A stretch of 64,000 nt of DNA from Paenibacillus thalictri (GCF_004307995.1 NZ_SIRE01000029.1:62001-126000); one strand, 5' to 3'. Shown: positions 42,535 through 52,451, counted from the first letter of the stretch. The notes: generated by a model not told the origin, from the letters alone. Translations and numbers: made by a program.

Positions 42535-42550
42535 ATAGTTACTCGTTAAA

Positions 42551-42597
42551 GAACAAGCAGCCGTCTCAGAAGGATACTCTGTGACAACTGCTTGTTC
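42551..42597. terminator. Stem-loop GAACAAGCAG/CTGCTTGTTC, repeated element copy 1
   Basis: Perfect 10-bp stem with a 27-nt loop, 30 nt after the zinc-ribbon gene and downstream of the convergent GH gene. Its inside (CCGTCTCAGAA...CTGTGACAA) recurs at 52414-52451. Confidence 0.65.
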
Positions 42598-42736
42598 AAT
42601 TACCGTCCAATGGGCACAATGTCGTTCCGATCTGCGCAATAATAGTGTTGGTCCATTCCGTTTTACATTTGTCATTGCAGTAATGTTCACCACAGCGTAG
42701 TGTAAAATTAGCTGCCTCCGCATTCGCTCCTCGCCG

Positions 42737-45472
42737 TTACACCGGGGTAACGGTCAGCTTGCCTCTGCTTTCCCCAGGCAAATGGATGTCCAACAATCCG
42801 TCGCCATTCGTTACTGCATGTATGGCCTTCCCGTTCCATGCAACCCGGTACGTCCGGCCTGCCTTCATGCAGACCAGCGCCGCATGTTCCTTGCCTTCCG
42901 CCCCAAAATAACGAAGATCGACCGACAGCTCCGTGTTGTCGTCGTTAAAATCCGCCTTCTCCAGCCAAACATCGTAACCGCATGTGAGTGTACCCGGCCG
43001 GTAATAAGCGGCAAACCAGCTCAGCACCGGGGCGGATAACCCGCCGAAATGATGCCAGCCTGCGCCTCTTCCGGATTGCACAATAAAATGCTCATAGCAA
43101 TTGTAAGTAGCCTCTGTTTCGGTTCGCCATAAATCCAGCGCGGTGCGGGCGATGCGGTGAGCCGGCTCGCTGCAACCCAAGCCGAGCAGCATTTTCCAAT
43201 AAAACCATTGATGCGGCATCCAAACCGCGCCGTTCCAATACCCATCTTTTCTAAAATAAGCGGCGCTTTGGTCGACCGTCGATAGACCGATGGGGCTCCA
43301 CAGCCTTTTCTCGTCGCTTATATACGCTAATAAACGCCGTTCCTGTGCGGATGTACAGATACCGGCTACGAGCGGGTAAGCTCCATCAAGCCCCATATTG
43401 TAGTTTTGGCCGCTTTCATGCCGGAGCAGATCTTTTGGATTACCCATCTGATCATGCAAAACATAACCAAAATAACCGCTTTCCTCATCCCAGGCATACT
43501 TCTGAACGGCAATACCTAGACGAGTTATATCATCGTCATATTCGGCAATGTCCTGCTCCAGACCGCCAATGGCAGACGCCGCCATTTTTAATATTTTGGC
43601 GATTCGTATGGCATGGCATGTATTGGAGACAGGCGCCGCTTCAGCGGTCAACCCGCTGCGGTGCACTTCAACTTGGGGCGGATAATCGTCCCAGCCTCCG
43701 GAGTTGTAGAAATAATCCCACGTCTTCAGCAAATGTGAAGAAAGAGCCGCCGTGGTGGAACTGCCCAGCTTGCCTGCATAAAACCGGTAATATTGCTTCA
43801 ATCTGGGGTAAAAATAGTTCAGCAGCTCCCGTGACTGCGTTTTGTTCCACAGTTCCAGGAATAAATAGTGCTGCACCGGCACCATACTACCGTGATGAAT
43901 AAACGCCGCATGAGGATCTCCCGGTTCTGTCACATAAGCATTCAAGCACTCTACAGCGCGCTGGATATTAAGCTCAGCCAATCCGATTCCGATAAAACCG
44001 GAATCCCACGTGTATAAGCTGTCCCACCACCGTCCCGGAGTATTGTGGCGGATATACGACCGTCTCGTATAAACCGGATAAACAACATTGGTACATAAGG
44101 TGGCCTCCATCAACTGCTGGCTGAGACGATATGGCGCCCCGGATGAATTAAACGGCTTCGCCTGCGATTTTTGCTTCAACGACACAAAAGCCGCTTCGCA
44201 CAGCTCGGCGTCAGGTTTAAATTGAGCCAGCTGCCGCTCCACCTCATCCCTTGTCCCGCTGCAAACCAGCCCATATAGGACGCTGCTGGATTGCGGAGCC
44301 AACGGAATCGGCCGTAAATATACATTGGTGAAATGGCCTTCCCCATCGCCATGAAATACCGAATTCACATGATGATGCACATTATGCCGCATAAAACGGT
44401 CCAGCTCGTCGCAATGAAACTCCCTTATTTCATAGTCTTCATAAGCCCAAAGCAGTCCATAATAAGTATCGATACCTTCATATTTAAGCAGCAGACTGTT
44501 CGGAACGGGCCCCGCAAACCGCTGCGGATGCGCCTCAGCTGCCTCTGTCTCAAACCGAACATGCTCCAGATCATCCTTCTCGGCAATGACAAAACCGTCC
44601 AGCTCTGCCGAGCCGGAACCGCTGCCGCCGTCTGTGGTGAACTCATCGGACTCGGCAGCCATAAATACAATTTCATGCCGCCCGGCCGGCAAAGCTCCCA
44701 ATACCGCAATCGCCGCCTCCGGCTTACCCGTGCCCTCTAAATGTACGGAAGTGTCCGGCACCCCGCCGATTTCCAGACACAGGCGCTGCCCGTCCGTCAT
44801 CCGGTAACGCAGCAGCAGAGCGGCTTGCTTCAGCGGCTCCGCCAATTCGAACGTATAAGATACCCGATCCCCTGTTTCCTTGCCTAATCGAAGGGCCGAA
44901 CCTTGCACGAAATCCTGCACTCTCTCTTCTCCGCGAAAAAAGCCGTCGTAAACCAGATTATCGCTCGGACGCGGCGTTGCAAACGACAACGTCTCATAGT
45001 CCAGCGCATCCTTCCATAACGCCCCTTCCTTCGGAAGTTCGGGACGAACGGTTCGCAGCCGTTCCCCGTGCCCTCGCACCTGAGGGAAATGCAGGGACGC
45101 CATATAATGCAGCACTACGTTTTGGCTGGCTTGCGTCCGATTAACCAGCTCGCACCGGATCAACCTGGAGCTGCTGGAACTTTCGGCATAGGTAATGTCC
45201 GCGTAAACCTGATCTTTCCATTCCAGCTCATGCCGGTGCGTGTACCAGCTTAAATCGGGTGCGGCTTCCCACGGATGATATCCCGATTCCCACATCGTAT
45301 TCGGAACGTCCACTTTCCTGCGGTAAAAGCCGGGAAATAAGCTCAAATCGAAGCGCAAACCTCGTGTGGCATCGGCAATATGCGAAATACCGATATATTT
45401 TTTCGTGTATGGCCCCCATAAGGGCAGCTGCTTTAAATCATGTGTTCCCCTCAACTGTTCCATGCTTATCAT
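42737..45472 (-). CDS. GH63/MGH1-like glycoside hydrolase
   Basis: 911-aa cytosolic hydrolase (no signal peptide), so it should act on imported oligosaccharide. N-terminal beta-rich domain to about 420, then an (alpha/alpha)6 domain with the family hallmarks RWWDSLYTWDSGFIGIGL near 480 and DGYWNGAVWMPHQWFYWKML near 745, and a C-terminal beta domain. The acidic residues in these motifs are the likely catalytic region. It ends the sensor-regulator-transporter-hydrolase run. AAGGAG is 3 nt before ATG 45472 and 12 nt before ATG 45463; either may be used. The exact substrate is unknown. Confidence 0.82.
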   Translation of the reverse strand: MISMEQLRGTHDLKQLPLWGPYTKKYIGISHIADATRGLRFDLSLFPGFYRRKVDVPNTMWESGYHPWEAAPDLSWYTHRHELEWKDQVYADITYAESSSSSRLIRCELVNRTQASQNVVLHYMASLHFPQVRGHGERLRTVRPELPKEGALWKDALDYETLSFATPRPSDNLVYDGFFRGEERVQDFVQGSALRLGKETGDRVSYTFELAEPLKQAALLLRYRMTDGQRLCLEIGGVPDTSVHLEGTGKPEAAIAVLGALPAGRHEIVFMAAESDEFTTDGGSGSGSAELDGFVIAEKDDLEHVRFETEAAEAHPQRFAGPVPNSLLLKYEGIDTYYGLLWAYEDYEIREFHCDELDRFMRHNVHHHVNSVFHGDGEGHFTNVYLRPIPLAPQSSSVLYGLVCSGTRDEVERQLAQFKPDAELCEAAFVSLKQKSQAKPFNSSGAPYRLSQQLMEATLCTNVVYPVYTRRSYIRHNTPGRWWDSLYTWDSGFIGIGLAELNIQRAVECLNAYVTEPGDPHAAFIHHGSMVPVQHYLFLELWNKTQSRELLNYFYPRLKQYYRFYAGKLGSSTTAALSSHLLKTWDYFYNSGGWDDYPPQVEVHRSGLTAEAAPVSNTCHAIRIAKILKMAASAIGGLEQDIAEYDDDITRLGIAVQKYAWDEESGYFGYVLHDQMGNPKDLLRHESGQNYNMGLDGAYPLVAGICTSAQERRLLAYISDEKRLWSPIGLSTVDQSAAYFRKDGYWNGAVWMPHQWFYWKMLLGLGCSEPAHRIARTALDLWRTETEATYNCYEHFIVQSGRGAGWHHFGGLSAPVLSWFAAYYRPGTLTCGYDVWLEKADFNDDNTELSVDLRYFGAEGKEHAALVCMKAGRTYRVAWNGKAIHAVTNGDGLLDIHLPGESRGKLTVTPV

Positions 45473-45616
45473 CCGCTCCTTCTACATATGCGAAAAGCCG
45501 GCTTTCTTGCTTCATCTTGAGTATAACATGCAGAGAAGAAGGCATTGCACAATGCAATGCCTCAAACTGCCTGATTTTTTATATTGATGTGCACTTTTTT
45601 TAATGATGTGTGGCTA

Positions 45617-47170
45617 TTATTTATGAGTGCTTTTATACCAATCCGTAGCTTCTTTGATCACCTGGTCCCCGCCGCGTTTCTTCCAATCATCCACGAACTT
45701 CTCGAAGGCGTCGGGCGATTCCTTGCCGGTGACGATTTTCGCCGCAAGCTCCAGCCAGAGACCGTCCCTTCCCAGTTCGGGACGCGCTTGCAGAGTCGGC
45801 AGCGCCGGCATGCCCAAGCCATCGTTTTTCCGGCCTTCCTTGGAAGCCACATCCATCGCCTTCAGCACAAGATCGCCGGACGGACGGTTTTTCATAAATT
45901 CCGTATCCGTCAAGTGGGAAGGACCGATCAGGCGGAGCCACGTCAAATGCATCTCCTCTCGATAAATGTCCTCCTGTTTCTCCGGATATTTGTACTTGAT
46001 CTTGCCGCTCTCAACCGTGTAATCGTCCCCTTCGATCCCATAAGTAAGGAACTTCTGGGCTTCGTCGGAATAAAACCAATCCAGGAACTTAATCGCGTTT
46101 TCCGGATTTTTGGTCGTTTTCGGAATAACCCATACATTACCGCCTACAGAGCTGCCAATACTAAGACCGCCTTTGCCGTCAGGCCCGACCGGAGCCGGAA
46201 TAATATCAAGCTGCGAGGTAGGTGTCCCGGTCTTCACTTCCGCAGCCCATTTGTCAGCTAATCTTGGGCCATGAATCCATAAACCGACGATACCCTGGCC
46301 TTTGATTTTGGCATCCCAATCTTTCGGTTTTTGCACGAACACTTCATTATCAAGCAGCTTTTGTTCATAAAGCCTTTTGTATACCGTTAAGGCGTCTTTC
46401 ATTTGCGGGCGGATCATGTTGGGGATCAGCTGTCCGTTTTCAAATTTCCAGTCGGCCGGCATCGCATCGTAAGCTCCAAAGAAAGCCTCGGTAAAAGCCA
46501 GCTTCTCGCGCCCGGAGAACGGAATTTCATCTTGTTTGCCGTTGCCGTTCGGATCCTTCTCTTTAAACGCCTTCAGCATCTCGATATATTCATCGACGGT
46601 TTTCGGCGGCTTCATGCCAAGCTTATCCAGCCAATCCTTACGGACCATCATGACATTGCCGTTCGGAGTGGCATTTACGCTAGGAATGCCGTAAATTTTG
46701 CCGCCTTTGCTGACCGATGCGAAATCCCATGCTTCCTTGGAAATATTTTTCTTCAAATTCGGGCCGTATTTGTCGATCAGGTCATTCAGCGGGATCAAGA
46801 CACCCGAGTCGACCGCCGGGGCTACCTCCGGCTTATTAATGCCGTGGGTTTGCAGCAGATCGGGAAGTTCGCCGCCGGCAAACAATAACGTGAGCTTCTG
46901 ATCATACTGAGCGTGCGGAATTAACTCCAGTGTCACGTCGGTTTTGGACATTTCACGCAGCTTCTTGGTGTATTTGTCTTCATTAATATTCGCAGAGCCT
47001 TCAATATATTGAAGCCCTTCCGTGCCGATGCCGACTTTCAGCTTCACCGGCTTGCTGTCCGCCGCCTTTGTACCGGCTTGTCCTTGAGCATCGCCTCCGG
47101 ACGAACATCCTGCCAAAGCCCCTGCAGCAAGCGCCGTAGATAATGCAAGCAACGTCATTTTTTTACTCAT
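45617..47170 (-). CDS. Oligosaccharide-binding lipoprotein, LplA type
   Basis: 517-aa extracellular substrate-binding protein. The lipobox ALAGC (Cys22) follows a short signal peptide; the mature part has LTLLFAGGELPDLLQTHGIN and DWLDKLGMKPPKTVDEYIEM, typical of the large LplA/YtcQ binding proteins paired with LplB/LplC permeases. It lies 33 nt after the second permease and 144 nt before the hydrolase. The ligand is probably a complex plant or host oligosaccharide. Confidence 0.93.
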   Translation of the reverse strand: MSKKMTLLALSTALAAGALAGCSSGGDAQGQAGTKAADSKPVKLKVGIGTEGLQYIEGSANINEDKYTKKLREMSKTDVTLELIPHAQYDQKLTLLFAGGELPDLLQTHGINKPEVAPAVDSGVLIPLNDLIDKYGPNLKKNISKEAWDFASVSKGGKIYGIPSVNATPNGNVMMVRKDWLDKLGMKPPKTVDEYIEMLKAFKEKDPNGNGKQDEIPFSGREKLAFTEAFFGAYDAMPADWKFENGQLIPNMIRPQMKDALTVYKRLYEQKLLDNEVFVQKPKDWDAKIKGQGIVGLWIHGPRLADKWAAEVKTGTPTSQLDIIPAPVGPDGKGGLSIGSSVGGNVWVIPKTTKNPENAIKFLDWFYSDEAQKFLTYGIEGDDYTVESGKIKYKYPEKQEDIYREEMHLTWLRLIGPSHLTDTEFMKNRPSGDLVLKAMDVASKEGRKNDGLGMPALPTLQARPELGRDGLWLELAAKIVTGKESPDAFEKFVDDWKKRGGDQVIKEATDWYKSTHK

Positions 47171-47203
47171 GTGACCCGTCTCCTTTATACGTGTTATAGT
47201 ATA

Positions 47204-48073
47204 TTAACCTTTCACTGACCCCAACATCGCGCCTTTTATAAAATGTTTCTGGAGCAGCGGGTAAATCAACAGGATGGGAATAGTCGCCACCATAATGGTC
47301 GCCATTTTGATACCTTCCATCGATTGCAGCGTTACGTTTACGCTTTGCATCAGCGATTCCGTATCGCTTTCCACAAGCAGCTGGCGAAGTTTGACCTGAA
47401 GCGGAAATAATGAGGGATCGCGGATATACATGATTGCGCTGAAATATCCGTTCCAGTGGCCAACCGCATAAAACAAGCCAATCGTGCTAAGCGAGGGCAG
47501 CGATAATGGCAGCACGATGCGCCACCAGGTCCGGTATTCATCGCAGCCGTCGATCCGTGCGGCTTCCACCAGCCCTTCGGGAATTTGCCGAAAAAATGAA
47601 ACCATAATAATCAGGTTAAACGCGCTGATCGTGCCCGGAATAATAAGCGCCCACAGCGTATTCAGCATGCCCAAAGCTTTAACCAGCAAATACCCGGGAA
47701 TCAGCGGCACTTGAAAAATCATCGTAAATACAATCAGCATGAGAATTAAAGAACGGCCCTTTAATTCGTTTTTAGATAAGCCGTATGCCATCAGCGAGGT
47801 AAAAAACAGATTAAACGCCGTTCCGCCTACCGTTAGCAGCACGGTTACGCCGAAGGATTTCCAGATTGCCGCGTTTTTCAGAACGGCTTGATAATTGATG
47901 AAGGTCCAATCAACGGGGATCACGCTGACTCTCCCTTGGGAAATGGCGCTTCCGCTGCTTAAAGAACCTGCAAAAATATGCAAAAACGGCAGCAGCATCA
48001 CAAGGCTCGTTAACGTCAAGAACAAATAGTTGCCGTATATAAAGATGCGCCTGGAGGTATGTTCTTTGATCAA
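47204..48073 (-). CDS. Carbohydrate ABC transporter permease, LplC/YtcP type
   Basis: 289-aa inner-membrane subunit with six helices. The EAA loop is at about 178-198 (LVEAARIDGCDEYRTWWRIV) and the C-terminus ends HFIKGAMLGSVKG, the signature of this subfamily. Second permease of the operon, 21 nt after the first. No ATPase gene is present; a shared MsmX-type ATPase is likely. Confidence 0.95.
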   Translation of the reverse strand: MIKEHTSRRIFIYGNYLFLTLTSLVMLLPFLHIFAGSLSSGSAISQGRVSVIPVDWTFINYQAVLKNAAIWKSFGVTVLLTVGGTAFNLFFTSLMAYGLSKNELKGRSLILMLIVFTMIFQVPLIPGYLLVKALGMLNTLWALIIPGTISAFNLIIMVSFFRQIPEGLVEAARIDGCDEYRTWWRIVLPLSLPSLSTIGLFYAVGHWNGYFSAIMYIRDPSLFPLQVKLRQLLVESDTESLMQSVNVTLQSMEGIKMATIMVATIPILLIYPLLQKHFIKGAMLGSVKG

Positions 48074-48094
48074 ATGACCGTTCTCCTTTCCGAA

Positions 48095-49057
48095 TCAGTA
48101 AATCGAATTTCCGGTTGTTCTTTTGCTTAACTGGTTGGCGCCGACAACAAGAATGACGCCGACAAGCGATTTAAACAGTCCGATGGCCGTCGTGTAACTG
48201 TACTGCCCGCCTAAGAGACCGATGCGGTAAATGTAGGTATCCATCACTTCGCCCGTTTCCGTCACAAGCGGGTTCAGCAGCATGTAGATCTGCTCAAAAC
48301 CAAGATCAAGCACATTGCCGATCCGCAGCAGCAGCAGCACCATAATCGTCGGCAGCAGCGATGGCAGTGTAATGCTGAACGCTTGCTTCAGCTTGCCGGC
48401 TCCATCCACCTCGGCCGCTTCGTACAGTTCCGGGTTAATGCCCGCCAAGGCGGCAAGATAAATGATCGTGCCCCAGCCAACCTCTTTCCATATCCCCGAG
48501 ATCACAACAATCGAGCGGAAATAATTTGGCTCCTGCATGAAGAAGATCGGCTCCTTGCCCAGCCACCTGAGCACATCGTTAACCATGCCCGAGCTTGGCG
48601 ATAAAAAGTTGATGACAAGCCCCCCCACAATGACCCAAGACAAGAAATGCGGAAGATACAACACGGTTTGTACCGCCCGTTTGAAGAACAGTTTGCGCAC
48701 TTCATTCATTAACATCGCCAACGCGATGGGCGCTGGAAACCCCAGAACGATTTGATAAATGCTGATGAGCAGCGTGTTTTTTAAGACCCGAAGGAATTCA
48801 GGGTACGTAAACAAATTGTAAAAGTGTTTGAAACCTACAAAATTGCTGCCAAAAATGCCGGTGAACACCGTATAATCCTGGAACGCAATAACGATACCCG
48901 TTAACGGGATATACTTAAATAGCAGAAAAAAAATCAGCCCGGGAAGCACCATCGTATAAATTTGCCAATGTTTTAACCAATAGGGCTTCCGCTTGGCGGC
49001 TGTCCCTGGAATAGAAGCTGTTTGGTTCGGTACAGCGCCCTTGCTCCCTAACTCCAT
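48095..49057 (-). CDS. Carbohydrate ABC transporter permease, LplB/YteP type
   Basis: 320-aa membrane subunit. Charged N-terminus, then QIYTMVLPGLIFFLLFKYIP (first helix) and GIVIAFQDYTVFTGIFGS, six helices in all, with the EAA loop YEAAEVDGAGKLKQAFSITL at about 213-232 and the end GANQLSKRTTGNSIY typical for LplB/YteP. GGAGGGAG precedes ATG 49057. First structural gene after the regulator pair, behind a cre site. Confidence 0.95.
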   Translation of the reverse strand: MELGSKGAVPNQTASIPGTAAKRKPYWLKHWQIYTMVLPGLIFFLLFKYIPLTGIVIAFQDYTVFTGIFGSNFVGFKHFYNLFTYPEFLRVLKNTLLISIYQIVLGFPAPIALAMLMNEVRKLFFKRAVQTVLYLPHFLSWVIVGGLVINFLSPSSGMVNDVLRWLGKEPIFFMQEPNYFRSIVVISGIWKEVGWGTIIYLAALAGINPELYEAAEVDGAGKLKQAFSITLPSLLPTIMVLLLLRIGNVLDLGFEQIYMLLNPLVTETGEVMDTYIYRIGLLGGQYSYTTAIGLFKSLVGVILVVGANQLSKRTTGNSIY

Positions 49058-49088
49058 CTTATCTCTCCCTCCTGTGCCTGAATTTTAT

Positions 49089-49102
49089 TGTAATCGGTTT
49101 CA
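49089..49102. promoter_or_regulatory. CcpA cre site ahead of the oligosaccharide transporter genes
   Basis: On the minus strand TGAAACCGATTACA fits TGWAANCGNTNWCA at every position. It lies 32-45 nt upstream of the LplB-type permease start. No good -35/-10 pair could be assigned next to it. Confidence 0.7.
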
Positions 49103-49242
49103 ATAGCGGCATCCATGTGTTCCATCGTGACTTCTTGTGCTTTTTTGACTAAATCAAAATAAGCGCGCTGCCGGTCCCTCCGTAATTTCGCAGCTGTTTT
49201 CGCCTAATCTACGCTACCGGATGACGAAAATAGAGCCTCGGC

Positions 49243-50295
49243 TTATTTGCCGGTAGTCCGCCTTTTATAATCGTTGGGGGCAACACCGAAGTATTTTTTA
49301 AATGATTTGGAAAAATGCGGGTAGTCGCTGTAGCCGACTACATGGGCAACCTCATACGTTTTGCTTTCCGGCTCTTCCAGCAATACTTTCGCTTTTTCCA
49401 TGCGCAGCTTGATGACATATTCGGTAAAGCCGATTCCCAGCTCCTCTTTAAAACATCTGCTGAAATAAGAGTCCGACATGCCGGCTTCATTGGCCGCTTG
49501 AGAAAGTGACAGCCGCTCGTTTGTGTAATGCGCTCCGATATATTGCACCGCCTTCATAATCGCCTGATGTTGTCCCCAACTGCGGATCAAACGGACTTGC
49601 CCGGCAAAAGCCGCAATGGTATACCGCACGCGAAGCAGCAGCTCATCCGCTGACGAAACCGGCTGCCGCTGCTTCGGAAGCTCTTGCAGCTTTCCCCCGC
49701 TGCGGGCGATCAGCTCCGCTTCCGCCATAGCCAGCACATCCTCCAGCTGCTCCGAGCACTTCGCAACACTTAATCCGCGGTGCAGCAACTGCTGTTGATA
49801 GTCCGCCGCCACCTCCAAAGCCTCCGGCTCGCGGACCATCCACAAGTGCTCTGCTAGCAAGGCCGCAACGCTCCGGCATTCCCACAACCGCTGCCCCCGC
49901 TCCTGACGGGTTCGCTTTTTATACTCCAAACGGGCTGCCGTTTTTCCCAGCAGCTCATCGAGCTGCTCTTGCTTAACCGGCTTGAGCACATAATCCATGA
50001 CGCCGTATTGCATCGCTTGCCGGGCATACTGGAAATCGTCATAACCGGACAAAATAACAATCTCCTTGTCCTCTTCCCGTTTGCTGATTTCCGCAATCAG
50101 CTCCAGACCGTCCATCACCGGCATGCTGATATCCGTAATGATCAAGTCCGGCTTCATCTGCTCCCACAGCCTAAGCGCTTCGCGGCCATCCTCCGCTTCC
50201 CCGTTGACGCGAAACCCGTACGGGCTTTCATTAATCAGCTTGGTTAAGCTGCGTTTGATCATAATTTCATCGTCCACAATCAATACGTTATACAT
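49243..50295 (-). CDS. YesN-type response regulator with AraC output domain
   Basis: 350-aa regulator. Receiver domain at 1-120 with phospho-acceptor D55 (LIITDISMP) and Lys in VLKPVK; helical linker; AraC-type double HTH at about 250-345 (LSLSQAANEAGMSDSYFSRC and YEVAHVVGYSDYPHFSKSFK). It should activate the transporter and hydrolase genes downstream when phosphorylated. ATG 50295 overlaps the kinase gene by 8 nt; AAGGGGG upstream. An 11-codon longer frame is unlikely. Confidence 0.93.
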   Translation of the reverse strand: MYNVLIVDDEIMIKRSLTKLINESPYGFRVNGEAEDGREALRLWEQMKPDLIITDISMPVMDGLELIAEISKREEDKEIVILSGYDDFQYARQAMQYGVMDYVLKPVKQEQLDELLGKTAARLEYKKRTRQERGQRLWECRSVAALLAEHLWMVREPEALEVAADYQQQLLHRGLSVAKCSEQLEDVLAMAEAELIARSGGKLQELPKQRQPVSSADELLLRVRYTIAAFAGQVRLIRSWGQHQAIMKAVQYIGAHYTNERLSLSQAANEAGMSDSYFSRCFKEELGIGFTEYVIKLRMEKAKVLLEEPESKTYEVAHVVGYSDYPHFSKSFKKYFGVAPNDYKRRTTGK

Positions 50296-52120
50296 CGTTT
50301 TCCGCCCCCTTCTCAAGTGACCCTGCAACGAATTTCAGCCGCATTTCGATCATGGTGCCCGTCTCATCGGACTTTGCAATAAACAAGCCATAAGGATGTC
50401 CAAAATGAATGCGGATGCGTTGGTGTACATTCCAAAGGCCAATGGCGTCAAACATGCCTCCAACCTCCTGAGTTTGTGGCGGCATTTCCCGGTCATCCGC
50501 TGCAATTGCGGCATTGTAGCGTTCTTTCAGCCCGCTGTCCATGCCTTGCCCCCAATCCTCAATCCGTAAAATGTAATCTCCGTCCCGCACCATGCCCGAA
50601 ATGCCGATATAACTCGGCTTTTGCTTATACGCCTGATAACCATGCTTAAACACATTTTCCACAAGCGGCTGAATCATCAACCGAACCGCTTGAACTTTGG
50701 GAAGATGCGCTTCATCTGTGACAATCTCGACCTGCAAAGCTTGAAACCGCTCCTGCTGGATTTCTAAATACGTCCGAATATAACGGATTTCCTCCAGCAG
50801 CGTGACCGCTTGCCCCGGATTCCCGACGCTGTAACGAAAAATGTCCGCGAGTGACGTAGCCATCCGGCTAATCGGCCGGACGTTTTCGATAATGGCATAA
50901 GAATTAATAATTTCCAGCGTGTTGTATAAAAAATGCGGATTTATTTGCGATTGCATCGCTTGCAGCGCCGATTCGCGCTGGCGGATTTCCATTTCCTGCT
51001 CCTTCATGCGGGAAGTTTGCACCTCTTCGAGAAGACGGCCGATTTCGCCGACCATCCGGTTAAACCCGCGATTTAATGCACCCAGTTCATCATTTCTCCG
51101 TTCAGGAGCTTTGACGCTGAGATCTCCTTCTTCAGCCCGGCGCATAAGCCGCTGCAGTTGAAGCAGCGATTGCGTTAAATATAACGAAAATCCGCCAGTA
51201 ACAATTAATGCAATCCCAACCACAAGAAGACCAACCCAGATGGTGATATTTCGCAGACTGATCATTTCCCGGTTCAATTCTTTCAGCGAAACTTCCGAAA
51301 TCAGCGTCCAGCCGGTCTTGGCGGACCTTTCATAAATAATAAGCCGCTTATCCTGCCCCGCCTTTTCCACATAGTGGCCGTTTTCATGAGTCAGCTTGGC
51401 GCTGAGTTCCGGCGTCAGCGCCTGCTTTCCCCACTTATCCTTCTGCGGGTGGTACACGACGCGGCCTTCCGCATCCATAATCCATATAAATCCGGTATCC
51501 CCCAGCTTGATTTTCTCGCATATTTTGATAATCTCGCTCAGCCGTACGTAAACCAGAAGAATCCCGCTGGATTGATAAGAGACTGTATCCAAAAATGTGC
51601 GCGCAATCGTCAGCACCGGAATCGAATCCATGTATTCAATTCCCGCGATCCGGTAATTTCGGTCTCCAAGCACCGCATTTTTATACTGCTCGTAGCTCCC
51701 TTTGCCGACAGCTGCGCTGTAGCTGGAGGTTGCAATGCCGTTGTTCGAAACGATCGACAACCCATAAATATCGGGGCGGCCAAACGTAATGCTCGGAAAC
51801 AACTCGTCGGATATTTTTTTGCTGATCAAAAACCGGTCGTACTGCTCGTCGGGAGACAACTTCATAAACGATTGAATTTGCGGATGCAGCAGCAGCGGAT
51901 ACGTGATCCGCTCCAGATCGGTGAAATAACCGTCCAGTTGGGAATTGATTTGGCCTATCAATTGCTCGTTATAATCGACTGCATTACGTTCGATACTTTC
52001 TGAAGCTTTGACATACCACAAAGTCCCAAAAATGAGAAGCGGCACACATAAAATAAATAAAATAAGTCTCGCCAGCTTCGCTTTAATTGAAAGCGTTTTC
52101 CTGTAAAACAACATTTTCAC
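50288..52120 (-). CDS. YesM-type sensor histidine kinase
   Basis: 610-aa membrane kinase. TM1 at about 18-38, extracellular Cache-type sensor 40-285, TM2 about 290-312, HAMP 313-365, then the His_kinase block QSQINPHFLYNTLEIINSYA (His near 397) and the HATPase domain with VENVFKHGY and RIEDWGQGM. Partner of the YesN-type regulator. The sugar signal is unknown; such kinases typically sense oligosaccharide with the binding protein. Confidence 0.94.
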   Translation of the reverse strand: MKMLFYRKTLSIKAKLARLILFILCVPLLIFGTLWYVKASESIERNAVDYNEQLIGQINSQLDGYFTDLERITYPLLLHPQIQSFMKLSPDEQYDRFLISKKISDELFPSITFGRPDIYGLSIVSNNGIATSSYSAAVGKGSYEQYKNAVLGDRNYRIAGIEYMDSIPVLTIARTFLDTVSYQSSGILLVYVRLSEIIKICEKIKLGDTGFIWIMDAEGRVVYHPQKDKWGKQALTPELSAKLTHENGHYVEKAGQDKRLIIYERSAKTGWTLISEVSLKELNREMISLRNITIWVGLLVVGIALIVTGGFSLYLTQSLLQLQRLMRRAEEGDLSVKAPERRNDELGALNRGFNRMVGEIGRLLEEVQTSRMKEQEMEIRQRESALQAMQSQINPHFLYNTLEIINSYAIIENVRPISRMATSLADIFRYSVGNPGQAVTLLEEIRYIRTYLEIQQERFQALQVEIVTDEAHLPKVQAVRLMIQPLVENVFKHGYQAYKQKPSYIGISGMVRDGDYILRIEDWGQGMDSGLKERYNAAIAADDREMPPQTQEVGGMFDAIGLWNVHQRIRIHFGHPYGLFIAKSDETGTMIEMRLKFVAGSLEKGAENDV

Positions 52121-52195
52121 CCCTCATCTGCGGATTATTAACTAAAGTAGCATGAAAGGATCTAAGATGGAAAGATCCTGCTTAAAAAAACCGCC

Positions 52196-52398
52196 TATAT
52201 AAGTTGAACAAAAGAACTTCAGGGAAAAACCGAAGTGCAGTGGAGAAAGGGAATTGCCTTGCAGACGAGTTGTGGCTTTGAATTCCTGCCATCCGAAGGC
52301 CCATTTAATAAAAGGAATTTAAAACAAGATGTTTGAGCCGGCCAGGCAATCCCTTTCGGAATGGAACGAGCTTCCAAAACATGTGTTCAACTTACATA
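52196..52398. mobile_element. MITE-like element with 15-bp inverted ends
   Basis: TATATAAGTTGAACA (52196-52210) and TGTTCAACTTACATA (52384-52398) are inverted copies with one mismatch. Inside, GGGAATTGCC and CAGGCAATCCC also pair, so the 203-bp unit can fold into a long imperfect hairpin. No coding frame. This fits a non-autonomous miniature transposable element or a repeated structured RNA. Confidence 0.6.
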
Positions 52399-52413
52399 GA
52401 AAGGCAAAGAAAA

Positions 52414-52451
52414 AAGCAGCCGTCTCAGAAAAATCCCTGTGACAACTGCTT
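52414..52451. repeat. Repeated hairpin element copy 2
   Basis: AAGCAGCCGTCTCAGAA followed by CTGTGACAACTGCTT repeats the inner part of the hairpin at 42551-42597, again between two transcription units (kinase start and diguanylate cyclase end). AAGCAG/CTGCTT form the stem. Confidence 0.6.

Noticed and set aside
42529..42723. 64-codon minus-strand frame next to the GH gene
   Set aside because: Its tail is encoded by the repeated hairpin and there is no ribosome site; at most a remnant.
49105..49205. Protein-like minus-strand frame (AYFDLVKKAQEVTMEHMDAA) ahead of the LplB-type gene
   Set aside because: Stop upstream, no start with a ribosome site; it overlaps the cre site. Could be a gene remnant but support is too thin.
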